A stretch of DNA of 64,000 nt, taken from positions 310,001 through 374,000 of the forward strand of contig JAQZBP010000003.1 in assembly GCA_029237815.1 (NCBI GenBank), written 5' to 3'. The translations under genes and the position numbers were made by a program. This DNA comes from Moraxellaceae bacterium (GTDB taxonomy: Bacteria > Pseudomonadota > Gammaproteobacteria > Pseudomonadales > Moraxellaceae). Under the pieces are notes generated by a model that did not search any database, was not told the DNA's origin, and was given only the letters and a program-made list of their open reading frames with translations. Below are positions 1-7,382 of the stretch, in pieces (positions within the stretch are counted from its first letter, which is position 1; each line of letters begins with the position of its first letter).

Positions 1-306
1 GCCGTGGACTATTCCGGCTATCCGGACTGCCGCCCGGAGTTCATCGCCGCCTTCGAGCAGGTGGCCAACCTGGCCACCCGCGCCGGGGTGGAGGGCCACC
101 GCATGCAGATCCATACGCCGCTGATCGCCCTCAGCAAGGCCGAGATCATCCAGACCGGCCTGCGCCTGGGCGTGGACTACAGCCTGACGGTCTCCTGCTA
201 CCAGGCCGACGCGGAAGGCCGGGCCTGCGGCCGCTGCGACTCCTGCCGGCTGCGCCGCCAGGGCTTCGATGCCGCCGGTGTGACCGACCCCACACGTTAT
301 TACTAA
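1..306 (+). CDS. queC: 7-cyano-7-deazaguanine synthase QueC, C-terminal part
   Basis: This is the last 101 codons of a gene that begins before the window. QueC is a cytosolic ATP-dependent enzyme that turns 7-carboxy-7-deazaguanine into preQ0 on the queuosine pathway. The visible part opens with [14 protein letters not shown], a typical QueC stretch, and ends with the four-cysteine zinc site (SCYQ..., then ACGRCDSC). The reading frame runs open from base 1 to the TAA at 304-306. The N-terminal PP-loop ATPase part lies outside the window. Identification is firm at family level. Confidence 0.93.
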   Translation, partial: AVDYSGYPDCRPEFIAAFEQVANLATRAGVEGHRMQIHTPLIALSKAEIIQTGLRLGVDYSLTVSCYQADAEGRACGRCDSCRLRRQGFDAAGVTDPTRYY

Positions 307-390
307 GGGCATTTTCAGCCCCCCGACACGCTTACCGGTACCAGTGGCCGGTGATAAACTGCCCGGAGTTTTTCTCCACCAGGAAGGTCC

Positions 391-921
391 ATGGAGCACT
401 TTCTCGTTCTCTCCGCCCTCGGTGCCGACCGCACCGGCATCGTCGACGAGCTGGCCCGCGCCGCCTCCGAAACCCGCTGCAACATCGCCGACTCCCGCAT
501 GATCGTCATGGGTCAGGAATTCGCCCTGATCATGATGGTCTCCGGCACCTGGGACGCCATCGCCAAGCTCGAGGCGCAACTGCCCAACCTCGGCAAGCGC
601 CTCGGCCTCGCCATCATCACCAAACGCACCGAGCCGCGCGCCGTGCAGACCGAGGCCATGCCCTACAACGTGCATGTCATCGCGCTGGACAACCCCGGCA
701 TCGTGCACGAGATCGCCAACTTCTTTGCCGTCCAGGGCATCAATATCGAAGCCATGGAAACCAGCACCTATGCCGCGCCGCACACGGGCTCGCCCATGTT
801 CGCGCTCAGCATGACGGTGAACATCCCGGCCCGTCTGCACGTGGCGACGCTGCGCGAGAACTTCATGCTGTTCTGCGACGACCGCAACCTCGACGCCATC
901 ATCGAGCCCTTCAAGACCTGA
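391..921 (+). CDS. gcvR: Glycine cleavage system transcriptional repressor GcvR
   Basis: A 176-residue protein made of two ACT-type ligand-binding halves (about residues 4-80 and 90-170), opening with a VLSALGADRTGIVDELA segment typical of GcvR. In enterobacteria GcvR binds GcvA and prevents activation of the glycine cleavage operon when glycine is scarce; it has no DNA-binding domain of its own, and none is seen here. The start ATG at 391 has a strong AGGAAGG ribosome site at 381-387. The neighbour downstream is bcp, the same order as in E. coli and many gammaproteobacteria, which supports the call. No gcv genes are in the window. Confidence 0.88.
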   Translation: MEHFLVLSALGADRTGIVDELARAASETRCNIADSRMIVMGQEFALIMMVSGTWDAIAKLEAQLPNLGKRLGLAIITKRTEPRAVQTEAMPYNVHVIALDNPGIVHEIANFFAVQGINIEAMETSTYAAPHTGSPMFALSMTVNIPARLHVATLRENFMLFCDDRNLDAIIEPFKT

Positions 922-943
922 AGCCGCGCCACCCGCCCGACCC

Positions 944-970
944 GCAACGGCACCTCACGGTGCCGTTTGC
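944..970 (+). terminator. Putative terminator downstream of gcvR
   Basis: A 9-bp stem (AACGGCACC at 946-954 with GGTGCCGTT at 959-967) closed by a TCAC loop, starting about 25 bases after the gcvR stop and followed by a short T-rich stretch. It is a reasonable intrinsic terminator, though the T run is weak. Confidence 0.55.
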
Positions 971-1043
971 ATTTCTGTAGCGGAAGGCGCCTCTTGTACG
1001 GACAAATTGTTCCGGGCCGACAGACTCCGGTTGCGATCCGGTT

Positions 1044-1072
1044 TTGACCACTTGGCTTCACGTTGGTTTATG
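1044..1072 (+). promoter_or_regulatory. Candidate sigma-70 promoter for bcp
   Basis: TTGACC at 1044-1049 and TTTATG at 1067-1072 are separated by exactly 17 bases, about 43 bases before the bcp start codon. The -35 box is good and the -10 box is mediocre, so this is a candidate only. Confidence 0.35.
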
Positions 1073-1114
1073 GCTAGCGTGCCCCCACTCCGCATTACAA
1101 AAAAGGATGCCCTC

Positions 1115-1585
1115 ATGACGCTCGCCATCGGTGACAAGGTCCCTGACTTCCACCTGCCCGCCACCAGCAACAAGGACGTGGTGCTCTCCGCCCTCCAGGG
1201 CTGGCACGTCATCCTGTACTTCTATCCCAAGGACTCGACCCCGGGCTGCACGCTGGAAGGCCAGCAGTTCCGCGACATGATGCAGGAGTTCACCGACGAG
1301 AAATGCCTGATCCTCGGCGTCTCCCGCGACAGCCTGAAATCGCACGAGAACTTCAAGAAAAAGGAATGCTTCCCCTTCGAGCTGGTCAGCGACGAGAACG
1401 AGGAGCTCTGCAAACTGTTCGACGTGATCAAGATGAAGAACATGTACGGCAAGCAGGTGCAGGGCATCGAGCGCAGCACCTTCCTGATCGACAAGGACGG
1501 CGTGCTACGCAATGAATGGCGCAAGGTGAAGGTGGATGGCCATGCCGAGGCCGTGCTGTTCGCTACTCGCCAGCTGAACAAGTAA
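1115..1585 (+). CDS. bcp: Thioredoxin-dependent peroxiredoxin (BCP/PrxQ family)
   Basis: A 156-residue cytosolic thiol peroxidase that reduces hydrogen peroxide and organic hydroperoxides. The peroxidatic Cys45 lies in the conserved STPGCT motif. The classical PrxQ resolving cysteine five residues later is missing (TPGCTLEGQQF); Cys85 or Cys64 could resolve instead, as in the Xanthomonas and Xylella enzymes, whose resolving Cys lies far from the peroxidatic one. The frame is open further upstream, but the ATG at 1115 has an AAGGA ribosome site at 1103-1107 and gives the normal family N-terminus (MTLAIGDKVPDF). It follows gcvR, a conserved order. Confidence 0.92.
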   Translation: MTLAIGDKVPDFHLPATSNKDVVLSALQGWHVILYFYPKDSTPGCTLEGQQFRDMMQEFTDEKCLILGVSRDSLKSHENFKKKECFPFELVSDENEELCKLFDVIKMKNMYGKQVQGIERSTFLIDKDGVLRNEWRKVKVDGHAEAVLFATRQLNK

Positions 1586-1813
1586 AAGGCCTGCAGGCTA
1601 TCGGGCGGAGCGGCTGAGGGCTCTGCAGCACGCCGCCCGCAGCCTGGAGCAGGTAGCGGAGCCGGTGCGCGCCGGCTTTCGAGGAAAAACACAGAGGGCG
1701 ATCGCCCGGTTGTCAGCCGCCGCAAGGGTCGCCCGCACTCCCGACTCAGCACACCCCTCGCGGTCCGGCTAGGCAGGCGCGAAGCCAGCCGCGCAGACAG
1801 GACCCCCGCGCCG

Positions 1814-2053
1814 CTACGCCTCCGGTTTCTTGCGCACCAGGAAACTGAACTCCGCCTCACCCTCGCTCTGTTCCAGCAGCTGGTGGCCCGCCTGGCGCAG
1901 GAAGGCCTGGAAATCCCGCACCGACCCGGGATCACTGGTCAGCACGCGGATGTCCTCGCCCGGGGCCATGGCGTGCAGGGCCTGCTTGAGCTTGAGCAGG
2001 GGCATGGGGCAGCGCAGGCCGCGCGCGTCGAGCTGTCGCGATGCTTCGGACAT
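1814..2053 (-). CDS. TusA-family sulfurtransferase
   Basis: A 79-residue protein with the hallmark LRCPMPLLK motif, Cys15 being the persulfide carrier. TusA-like proteins pass sulfur between cysteine desulfurases and acceptors such as TusBCD or molybdenum-cofactor enzymes. The ATG at 2053 gives the usual short family length; a longer frame upstream adds only low-complexity sequence. It is divergent from bepA (88 bases between starts). TusBCD and TusE are encoded 37 kb away in this window. Several TusA paralogues can occur in one genome, so whether this is the tRNA-thiolation TusA is unproven. Confidence 0.85.
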   Translation of the reverse strand: MSEASRQLDARGLRCPMPLLKLKQALHAMAPGEDIRVLTSDPGSVRDFQAFLRQAGHQLLEQSEGEAEFSFLVRKKPEA

Positions 2054-2141
2054 TTGCAAAAAACACCATGGCAGGAAGATGCGGCGGAACAGGGCTTCCG
2101 CCAGAATAGCCGGGCCATCATAACCCTGCGTCCCGGCCCTG

Positions 2142-3593
2142 ATGAAACTCCTGCTGCCTGCCCTCCTCCTGTTCTCGGCCGTCCTCGCGGGCACCGCCGC
2201 CACTGCCGCGCCGCAAGGCAGCGAACTGCCGGAGCTGGGCGACAGCGTCTCCAGCGCCATCAGTCCCGCGCAGGAGTACCGCCTCGGCCGCGCCTGGATG
2301 CGCCAGTTGCGCGGCCGCACGTCGACCGTGGGCGATCCCGTGGTGCAGGATTACCTGGAACGGCTCAGCTACCGCCTCGCCTTCAACAGTCCGCTGCAGC
2401 AGCCCGACCTCAGCCTCGTGATCATCCGCGACCGCAGTATCAATGCCTTCGCCGTCCCGGGCGGCGTCATCGGCGTGAACGTGGGCCTGCTGCTGAATGC
2501 CGAGACGGAGGCCGAGCTCGCCTCCGTGCTGGCACATGAACTCGGGCACCTGAGCCAGCGCCACTTTGCGCGCCAACTGGCAGAGAGCAAGCAGAACCAG
2601 TGGGTGTACCTGGCCGGCTTCCTCAGCACCATCGCGCTGGCCGCGGCGGGCGACGGCCAGGGCGCCATGGCGCTCGGCATGAGCACGCAGGCCGCCATGA
2701 TCGACAAGCGCCTTTCCTACAGCCGCCAGTACGAGCAGGAAGCCGACCGCATCGGCCTGCAGACACTGGCCGGCGCCGGCATGGACCCGAATGCCATGCC
2801 CACCTTCTTCCAGCGCATGGAGCGGCAGTCGCGCATGGCCGGCGCCATACCCGAATTCCTGCTCACGCACCCGCTGACCGGCTCGCGCATCGCCGACACC
2901 ATTACCCGCGCCCAGCGCTTTCCGCGCAAGCTGGCGCAGGACTCGCTGGACTACCAGCTGGCGCGCGTGCGCTTCCGCGTGCAGTTCGCGAGCGAGGGCA
3001 ATGTCGTGCCCGTGTTCCAGCGTCAGCTCGCCGGCGTCGACCCGAAGACGGATCGCTACCGCATCAACCGCCTCGGCCTCGCCCTGGCCCACCTGCGCGA
3101 GCGCCAGTACGACAAGGCCACGGAAGCCATCGCCCCGCTGCTCGCCGAGGAGCCGCAGCGCGCGGACTACGTCGCCGTCGCCGCCGAAATCGAGCTCGCG
3201 CAGCGCAACTACGCCGCCGCCGTGCAACTGCTGGAGCCGGCGCTGGCCGTGAACCCCGACAGCTATCCGATGCTCATGTATTACGCCCGCGCCCGGATCG
3301 CCAACGGGCAGCCCGGTGCGGCCATTACGCGCCTCGAGGCCGCCGCCCGAGAACGCAGCGACGACGCCCAGATCTGGCGCCAGCTGATCGATGCCTACAC
3401 GCAGGACAAGAACGCGCTCGGCGTGTACCGCAGCCGTGCCGAGGTGTACTACCTGAACGGCGATGACGAGAAGGCGCTGGAGCAGCTGCGCCTGGCGGCG
3501 GACAGCGTGAAGGGGAATTATCCGATGACGGCGAAGCTCCAGAAGCGGATGCGGGAGATCGAGCAGGAGAAAGAGGCTTTGAAGAAGCTGTGA
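2142..3593 (+). CDS. bepA: BepA-type periplasmic M48 metalloprotease with TPR domain
   Basis: A 483-residue exported protein with a cleavable-looking signal peptide (residues 1-23, ending TAATAA). The M48 zinc motif HELGH is at 132-136, and the downstream glutamate ligand is in the QYEQEAD segment near residue 200. From about residue 300 the protein is helical with TPR-like repeats. BepA (formerly YfgC) degrades or helps assemble outer-membrane proteins such as LptD, working beside the BAM complex. The gcvR-bcp-bepA order matches E. coli loosely. A perfect terminator palindrome follows 48 bases after the stop. Confidence 0.9.
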   Translation: MKLLLPALLLFSAVLAGTAATAAPQGSELPELGDSVSSAISPAQEYRLGRAWMRQLRGRTSTVGDPVVQDYLERLSYRLAFNSPLQQPDLSLVIIRDRSINAFAVPGGVIGVNVGLLLNAETEAELASVLAHELGHLSQRHFARQLAESKQNQWVYLAGFLSTIALAAAGDGQGAMALGMSTQAAMIDKRLSYSRQYEQEADRIGLQTLAGAGMDPNAMPTFFQRMERQSRMAGAIPEFLLTHPLTGSRIADTITRAQRFPRKLAQDSLDYQLARVRFRVQFASEGNVVPVFQRQLAGVDPKTDRYRINRLGLALAHLRERQYDKATEAIAPLLAEEPQRADYVAVAAEIELAQRNYAAAVQLLEPALAVNPDSYPMLMYYARARIANGQPGAAITRLEAAARERSDDAQIWRQLIDAYTQDKNALGVYRSRAEVYYLNGDDEKALEQLRLAADSVKGNYPMTAKLQKRMREIEQEKEALKKL

Positions 3594-3640
3594 GCTGCTG
3601 CTTGATACGTGCGGTAGAGAAAGATCGCAGAGAGCCTCAA

Positions 3641-3670
3641 TAAAAATGCCCGCCAAAGCGGGCATTTTTA
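3641..3670. terminator. Bidirectional intrinsic terminator
   Basis: A perfect 13-bp palindrome (TAAAAATGCCCGC at 3641-3653, loop CAAA, GCGGGCATTTTTA at 3658-3670). Its A and T ends supply a T tract on both strands, so it can end bepA on the plus strand and the type I secretion operon on the minus strand, 13 bases past the last small ORF. Confidence 0.9.
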
Positions 3671-3682
3671 TTGGGCAGTGCT

Positions 3683-3823
3683 TCAGGCGGTTTGCCAGCT
3701 GGCCGCCAGGGCCGCATCCAGTTGCTGATGCTGATCGTTGGAGAGCGAGGTCTGGCCAGCCGGTGGTGGGGTCATGCCTGCCATGGCCTGAACCCATTGT
3801 TCCAATTCAAAACCGGTATTCAT
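3683..3823 (-). CDS. 46-residue ORF coupled to the end of the type I secretion operon
   Basis: Reading leftwards, ATG at 3821-3823 opens a 46-codon frame ending in TGA at 3683-3685. The predicted peptide starts MNTGFELEQWVQAMAGM, continues with a PPPAGQ segment and ends LAASWQTA. It overlaps the stop of the preceding lipoprotein gene by four bases (ATGA) and has an AAGGGG ribosome site 8 bases upstream. The terminator at 3641-3670 follows at once. These three signals support real translation. I do not recognise the family; it has no cysteine, no membrane segment and no obvious double-glycine leader. It could be a small secreted or regulatory peptide, or a remnant of a longer gene. Confidence 0.55.
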   Translation of the reverse strand: MNTGFELEQWVQAMAGMTPPPAGQTSLSNDQHQQLDAALAASWQTA

Positions 3824-4632
3824 CTCGCATTCCCCTTTTCCAATGCAGTCAAAAGAACAGATTTGACCTGACCGTAAACGGCAGGCATATGCTCAATATA
3901 CGGCGAATACACGCTTATTCTTGCCGTGACGTTAGGAGTAACTTTCATGGTCGACCTGCATGTCACAAAGATTCGTCCATTCATATAACCAGGAATATTT
4001 CGACCATCACATGCTATTTCACTGACAGATCCGTCCGGCGCCTTCTGCTCTTTTCCAATCGGCCAATAAGCAGCTTGCTGCATCCTGGAACCGTCTTCCC
4101 TGGGCCCTGAATCCTTTAGGACCTCGATCATCCCAATATCCTGCCTAAGGATGACTTCTACTGTAGGCCTCAGCGTTCCCGGCGGGACATTCTCGCTTTT
4201 GAAACGCGCTGTTACTGCTGCAATACCCTCGGCATTAGAGCGATAACCCGATCCCCAAGACGCAACATACCGCTCATCCATAGAGCAGGAAAACCGCACA
4301 AAAACCGAAGGGCTTACCCTGCCAGCCATTTCCGCGGACGGGCCCGGCGGGTAGAAATTGGGTAGAGACCCCATCAATCCGTGATGACGGCTGGGGTGGT
4401 GCGCCTCATACCCCATGGTGTTGCCGATCGCCGATGGGACCACGAAGCGCGTTCCCCCTATCCACATGTCCTTGAACAGGATTTTTCCGTCCGCCGCTTT
4501 CTCATACCGCGGATAGGGCAAGCCTGACTTCATGATTGCGTCTGCCGACGCCCTGACACACGGATCAGGATCATCCAGCCAATAGCAACCGGCCAGGTAT
4601 TCGGATTGCCAGGAGGGCGGCCGCCGTCGCAT
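3820..4632 (-). CDS. Hypothetical lipoprotein, apparently frameshifted near its N-terminus
   Basis: The long frame gives 270 residues from an internal ATG at 4632. Its N-terminus (MRRRPPSWQ) looks artificial. One frame away and directly upstream, an ATG at 4700 with a GAGGGCGAG ribosome site encodes a lipoprotein signal ending LSLSGC, which then runs into a stop at 4530. Joining the two needs loss of one base around 4605-4630, in a C/G-rich run. The mature part contains several cysteines and segments such as YLAGCYWLDD and GSLPNFYPPGP; I cannot name the family. It follows another lipoprotein gene and a type I secretion pair in the same direction, and base composition is lower in GC than the flanks. 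It may be a pseudogene, or the sequence may hold an error. Confidence 0.6.
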   Translation of the reverse strand: MRRRPPSWQSEYLAGCYWLDDPDPCVRASADAIMKSGLPYPRYEKAADGKILFKDMWIGGTRFVVPSAIGNTMGYEAHHPSRHHGLMGSLPNFYPPGPSAEMAGRVSPSVFVRFSCSMDERYVASWGSGYRSNAEGIAAVTARFKSENVPPGTLRPTVEVILRQDIGMIEVLKDSGPREDGSRMQQAAYWPIGKEQKAPDGSVSEIACDGRNIPGYMNGRIFVTCRSTMKVTPNVTARISVYSPYIEHMPAVYGQVKSVLLTALEKGNAR

Positions 4633-4700
4633 CCAGATAGTGATAGGCAGGCAATCTGCAGCGCCCCGATTCCAAAAGATAAACGGAATCTATCTCTCAT
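4633..4700 (-). other. Displaced lipoprotein signal peptide of the frameshifted gene
   Basis: ATG at 4698-4700 follows a GAGGGCGAG ribosome site and encodes MRDRFRLSF, a hydrophobic stretch and the lipobox LSGC. This is a credible signal-peptidase-II signal in a frame different from the long downstream ORF, and it is probably the true N-terminus of the protein encoded at 3820-4632. Confidence 0.6.
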
Positions 4701-4810
4701 CTCGCCCTCACGCTTCCATTTCCGAGCCGCATTACCGTGCCATGGAAAATGACTGCACCGCACCGACAACGCCCATTTTCCGGTAATGATGTCCGAATTA
4801 GTTAGCACAA

Positions 4811-5827
4811 CTAGAGTTTATTGCCGTCCATTACCCTATTGTTCATGCCATGTTCTTCTTCGTCTTTTGCTGTCGGCTCGGGCAGAGCCTTTTTAATGAA
4901 ATCAACAAATGCGAGCGGCCTAAGATTCACCTCATCCGCCTGTGAGCAGGGCCTCGCAATAAACCAAAAAACTGCATATTTTCCGCCTCGCGATCTAGGT
5001 GCAATTGCAAACGTTCTTCGGAGCGCGATGATTTCTCGACTGCCTCGCTCGTATGCAATTAGTTCAACGCCCGCCACCCGGTACCTTCTGTCTTTTGGTC
5101 GCGTAATTCCGCGCCATGTAATTGCATAGCGTGCAGTGGGTTCAGCAATCCCGACAAATTCCATCGGAGTAAGCTCGTTCATTGCCGCGACAACTTGCCC
5201 AGGCTTGACAAACACTGCCTGCGTGTACCCAAACATTCTTATGTAGGGCATGTCGGTCGCCTTCTGCCAGCCAACATCACGCCTTGGCTGCTCTACAAAG
5301 CGATAATTTCTAAAGGGTGGCCAGACAAAATATCCGCCCTGCTCCTCCATATCCTCTGCGATGGTCTGAAAGAGTCGCTCCATGGCGGGCGCTTCCGGTC
5401 CAAAGGGGTCTTGCAGGTACTCCTCCGTCAGCTGGTCCGGACTCATTGGCCTGGCAAAATAAAGCCCCTCGACAGGACCAACATCCCTGAACCGCCAGAA
5501 TCCGGCTTCTGTTTTGCAGAGATGCCGGAAGTAGGCGTTGGCAATATCATCCTTATCGACCCAGAACTTGCTTTCACCGGCCGCAGAAAAGTCAAACGGC
5601 ACCGGGGCCGGAACCGAGGCGGGCAATTTCAGCTCATGCGCAATGCGTCCCTCTGGTGTTTCCAACCATGCTGCCGGAATGGGGTAGTGCTGCCCTTCTG
5701 TCCGCACCAGCTTTTTCCACGCCAGAGGCACACTCTCCGCCTCATCCCGTTGACATCCTGCAGTGACTATTCCAAGCCCTATAATGCAGAAGGCAAAAAA
5801 CAATACTCGTGCGCTGATTTTTCTCAT
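4811..5827 (-). CDS. Predicted lipoprotein of unknown function in the type I secretion operon
   Basis: A 338-residue protein with a lipoprotein signal: a hydrophobic segment at residues 8-22 and the lipobox VTAGC, so Cys25 is the likely lipidated residue. The mature part has recognisable but unnamed blocks, such as NAYFRHLCKTEAGFWRF and VEGLYFARP, that I associate with uncharacterised proteobacterial proteins. The start has an AGGGG ribosome site, 50 bases after the end of the HlyD-type gene, so it is probably co-transcribed with the exporter. GC content is visibly lower than its neighbours. A role beside a secreted effector (for example immunity or retention) is only a guess. Confidence 0.7.
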   Translation of the reverse strand: MRKISARVLFFAFCIIGLGIVTAGCQRDEAESVPLAWKKLVRTEGQHYPIPAAWLETPEGRIAHELKLPASVPAPVPFDFSAAGESKFWVDKDDIANAYFRHLCKTEAGFWRFRDVGPVEGLYFARPMSPDQLTEEYLQDPFGPEAPAMERLFQTIAEDMEEQGGYFVWPPFRNYRFVEQPRRDVGWQKATDMPYIRMFGYTQAVFVKPGQVVAAMNELTPMEFVGIAEPTARYAITWRGITRPKDRRYRVAGVELIAYERGSREIIALRRTFAIAPRSRGGKYAVFWFIARPCSQADEVNLRPLAFVDFIKKALPEPTAKDEEEHGMNNRVMDGNKL

Positions 5828-5877
5828 GCCTTAGCCCCTACTTTCTTTTTCATGCAATCATCGTCTCGCGATCCTGC

Positions 5878-7281
5878 CTACCGCTCTCTCACACTTTCAC
5901 TTCCGTGCTGCAATACAGGGCTCAGGAAATAATCGATCACCCGTCGCCTTCCCGTCTTGATCTCCACCGTCACTGACATACCCGGCACCAGCGGCACCCG
6001 CTTGCCTTCCACGGCAATCCAGGCCTGATCCATGCCCACGCGCGTCTGGTAGAGCAGCCCCCGCTTCTCATCCGCCACCGCATCCAGCGACACATTCGTC
6101 ACCTTGCCGTGCAGGATGCCGTAGCGAGTGAAGGGAAACGCCTCGACCTTCACCTCCGCCTGCTGCCCCTTGTTGATAAAGCCGATGTCCTTGTTCTCCA
6201 CCATGGCATCGATCTCCAGCCGCTCATTGGCCGGCACGATCACCAGCAGCGGCTGCGCCTCGGTCACCACGCCGCCCTCGGTATGCACGGCAAGCTGCTG
6301 CACCGTGCCATCCACCGGCGCGCGCAGCTCCAGCAGGTCACTGCGGCTCTGCAGCTTCACGCCCTCCTGCTGCCACTGCGCGAGCTGCTGCTCGGCCTGC
6401 ACCAGCGCCTCACGGGTCTGACGCACGAAGGTAGCCACGGTGGCCTCTCGCTGCTCCCGCTGCTGCGCGATCAGCGCATCGATCTCGCCCAGCCGCCGGC
6501 GCTGCACATCCATCTCCTTGGCAGTCTCGGTGCGGCGATTCTCCTGCTCCAGATATTCGTGGCGGGGCACGTAGTTCTTGTCGAGCAGCCGCTTCAGGTC
6601 GGCCACGCGCTGCTCGTACAGCGGGTACAGCGCCAGCAGCTTGTTCAGGGTTTCCTGGGTGGTGGCCTTCTGCGCCTCCAGGTGCAGCGCCTCGGCATCG
6701 CGCGCCAGTAGCTCGCTGCGGAAAGCCTGGTACTCGGAGGCGAGCAGGCGATTGGCCTCCAGCAATTGCGCGGCGGGAATATCGGGGCTGGCGGGGATGG
6801 AGCGCACGGCCACGGCCTTCTTCTGCACGGCATCCAGCAGCGCCCGGGCACGGGCGGCGGCTAGCGTGGTATCGACACGGCTGCTGGCCACCTTCTCCTG
6901 GTCGGCGCCGAGCTCGGTGGCATCCAGCTCGATCAGGAGCTGGCCTTTCTTCACCTGCATGCCGTCGCGCACCAGCAGGCGCTTCACCACGGCCCGCTCG
7001 TAGGGCTGCACCACCTTCACCTGGCCGGAGGGCACCACCTTGCCCTGCGCCACGGCAATGATGTCGAGCTGGCCAAAGATCGCCCACACCAGCGCAATCA
7101 CGACAAAGGCGATGGTGCCCCAGAGGATCCAGCGCGCCGTGTGCGACGGCGGCGTCTCCATCAGCTCCAGCGCGGCCGGCAGGAACTCCAGCTCGGATTT
7201 CAGGCGCTGCTCGGGCGCGAGCTTGTCGCGCTCGGCCCAGGCTTCACGGAAGACGGTCTTGTATTTTTCCAGAAGGCTCAT
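5878..7281 (-). CDS. HlyD-family type I secretion membrane fusion protein
   Basis: A 467-residue periplasmic adaptor. A short cytoplasmic N-terminus (residues 1-48) is followed by one membrane segment (about 50-72, WILWGTIAFVVIALVWAIF). Next comes the first lipoyl/barrel half (GKVVPSGQVKVVQP), a long coiled coil (about 150-320, rich in Q, E, R and L), and the returning barrel part with the family C-terminus (VPGMSVTVEIKTGRRRVIDYFLSPV). The adaptor links the inner-membrane ABC exporter to a TolC-type outer-membrane channel. It lies about 100 bases downstream of the ABC exporter gene; no tolC is in the window. Confidence 0.92.
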   Translation of the reverse strand: MSLLEKYKTVFREAWAERDKLAPEQRLKSELEFLPAALELMETPPSHTARWILWGTIAFVVIALVWAIFGQLDIIAVAQGKVVPSGQVKVVQPYERAVVKRLLVRDGMQVKKGQLLIELDATELGADQEKVASSRVDTTLAAARARALLDAVQKKAVAVRSIPASPDIPAAQLLEANRLLASEYQAFRSELLARDAEALHLEAQKATTQETLNKLLALYPLYEQRVADLKRLLDKNYVPRHEYLEQENRRTETAKEMDVQRRRLGEIDALIAQQREQREATVATFVRQTREALVQAEQQLAQWQQEGVKLQSRSDLLELRAPVDGTVQQLAVHTEGGVVTEAQPLLVIVPANERLEIDAMVENKDIGFINKGQQAEVKVEAFPFTRYGILHGKVTNVSLDAVADEKRGLLYQTRVGMDQAWIAVEGKRVPLVPGMSVTVEIKTGRRRVIDYFLSPVLQHGSESVRER

Positions 7282-7382
7282 GCTGTCCTTGCCTTGTCAG
7301 TCGGCTATCGGTCCGGGGGCGCGGCGTTGGTCGAGGCCACTCCCCCCACCCGCTCTCCGTGAGCGGAAAAAAGCAATGCGGG

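Noticed and set aside
4590-4640. Programmed -1 ribosomal frameshifting in the lipoprotein gene
   Set aside because: No X-XXY-YYZ slippery heptamer with a following stem was seen; a one-base loss is simpler.
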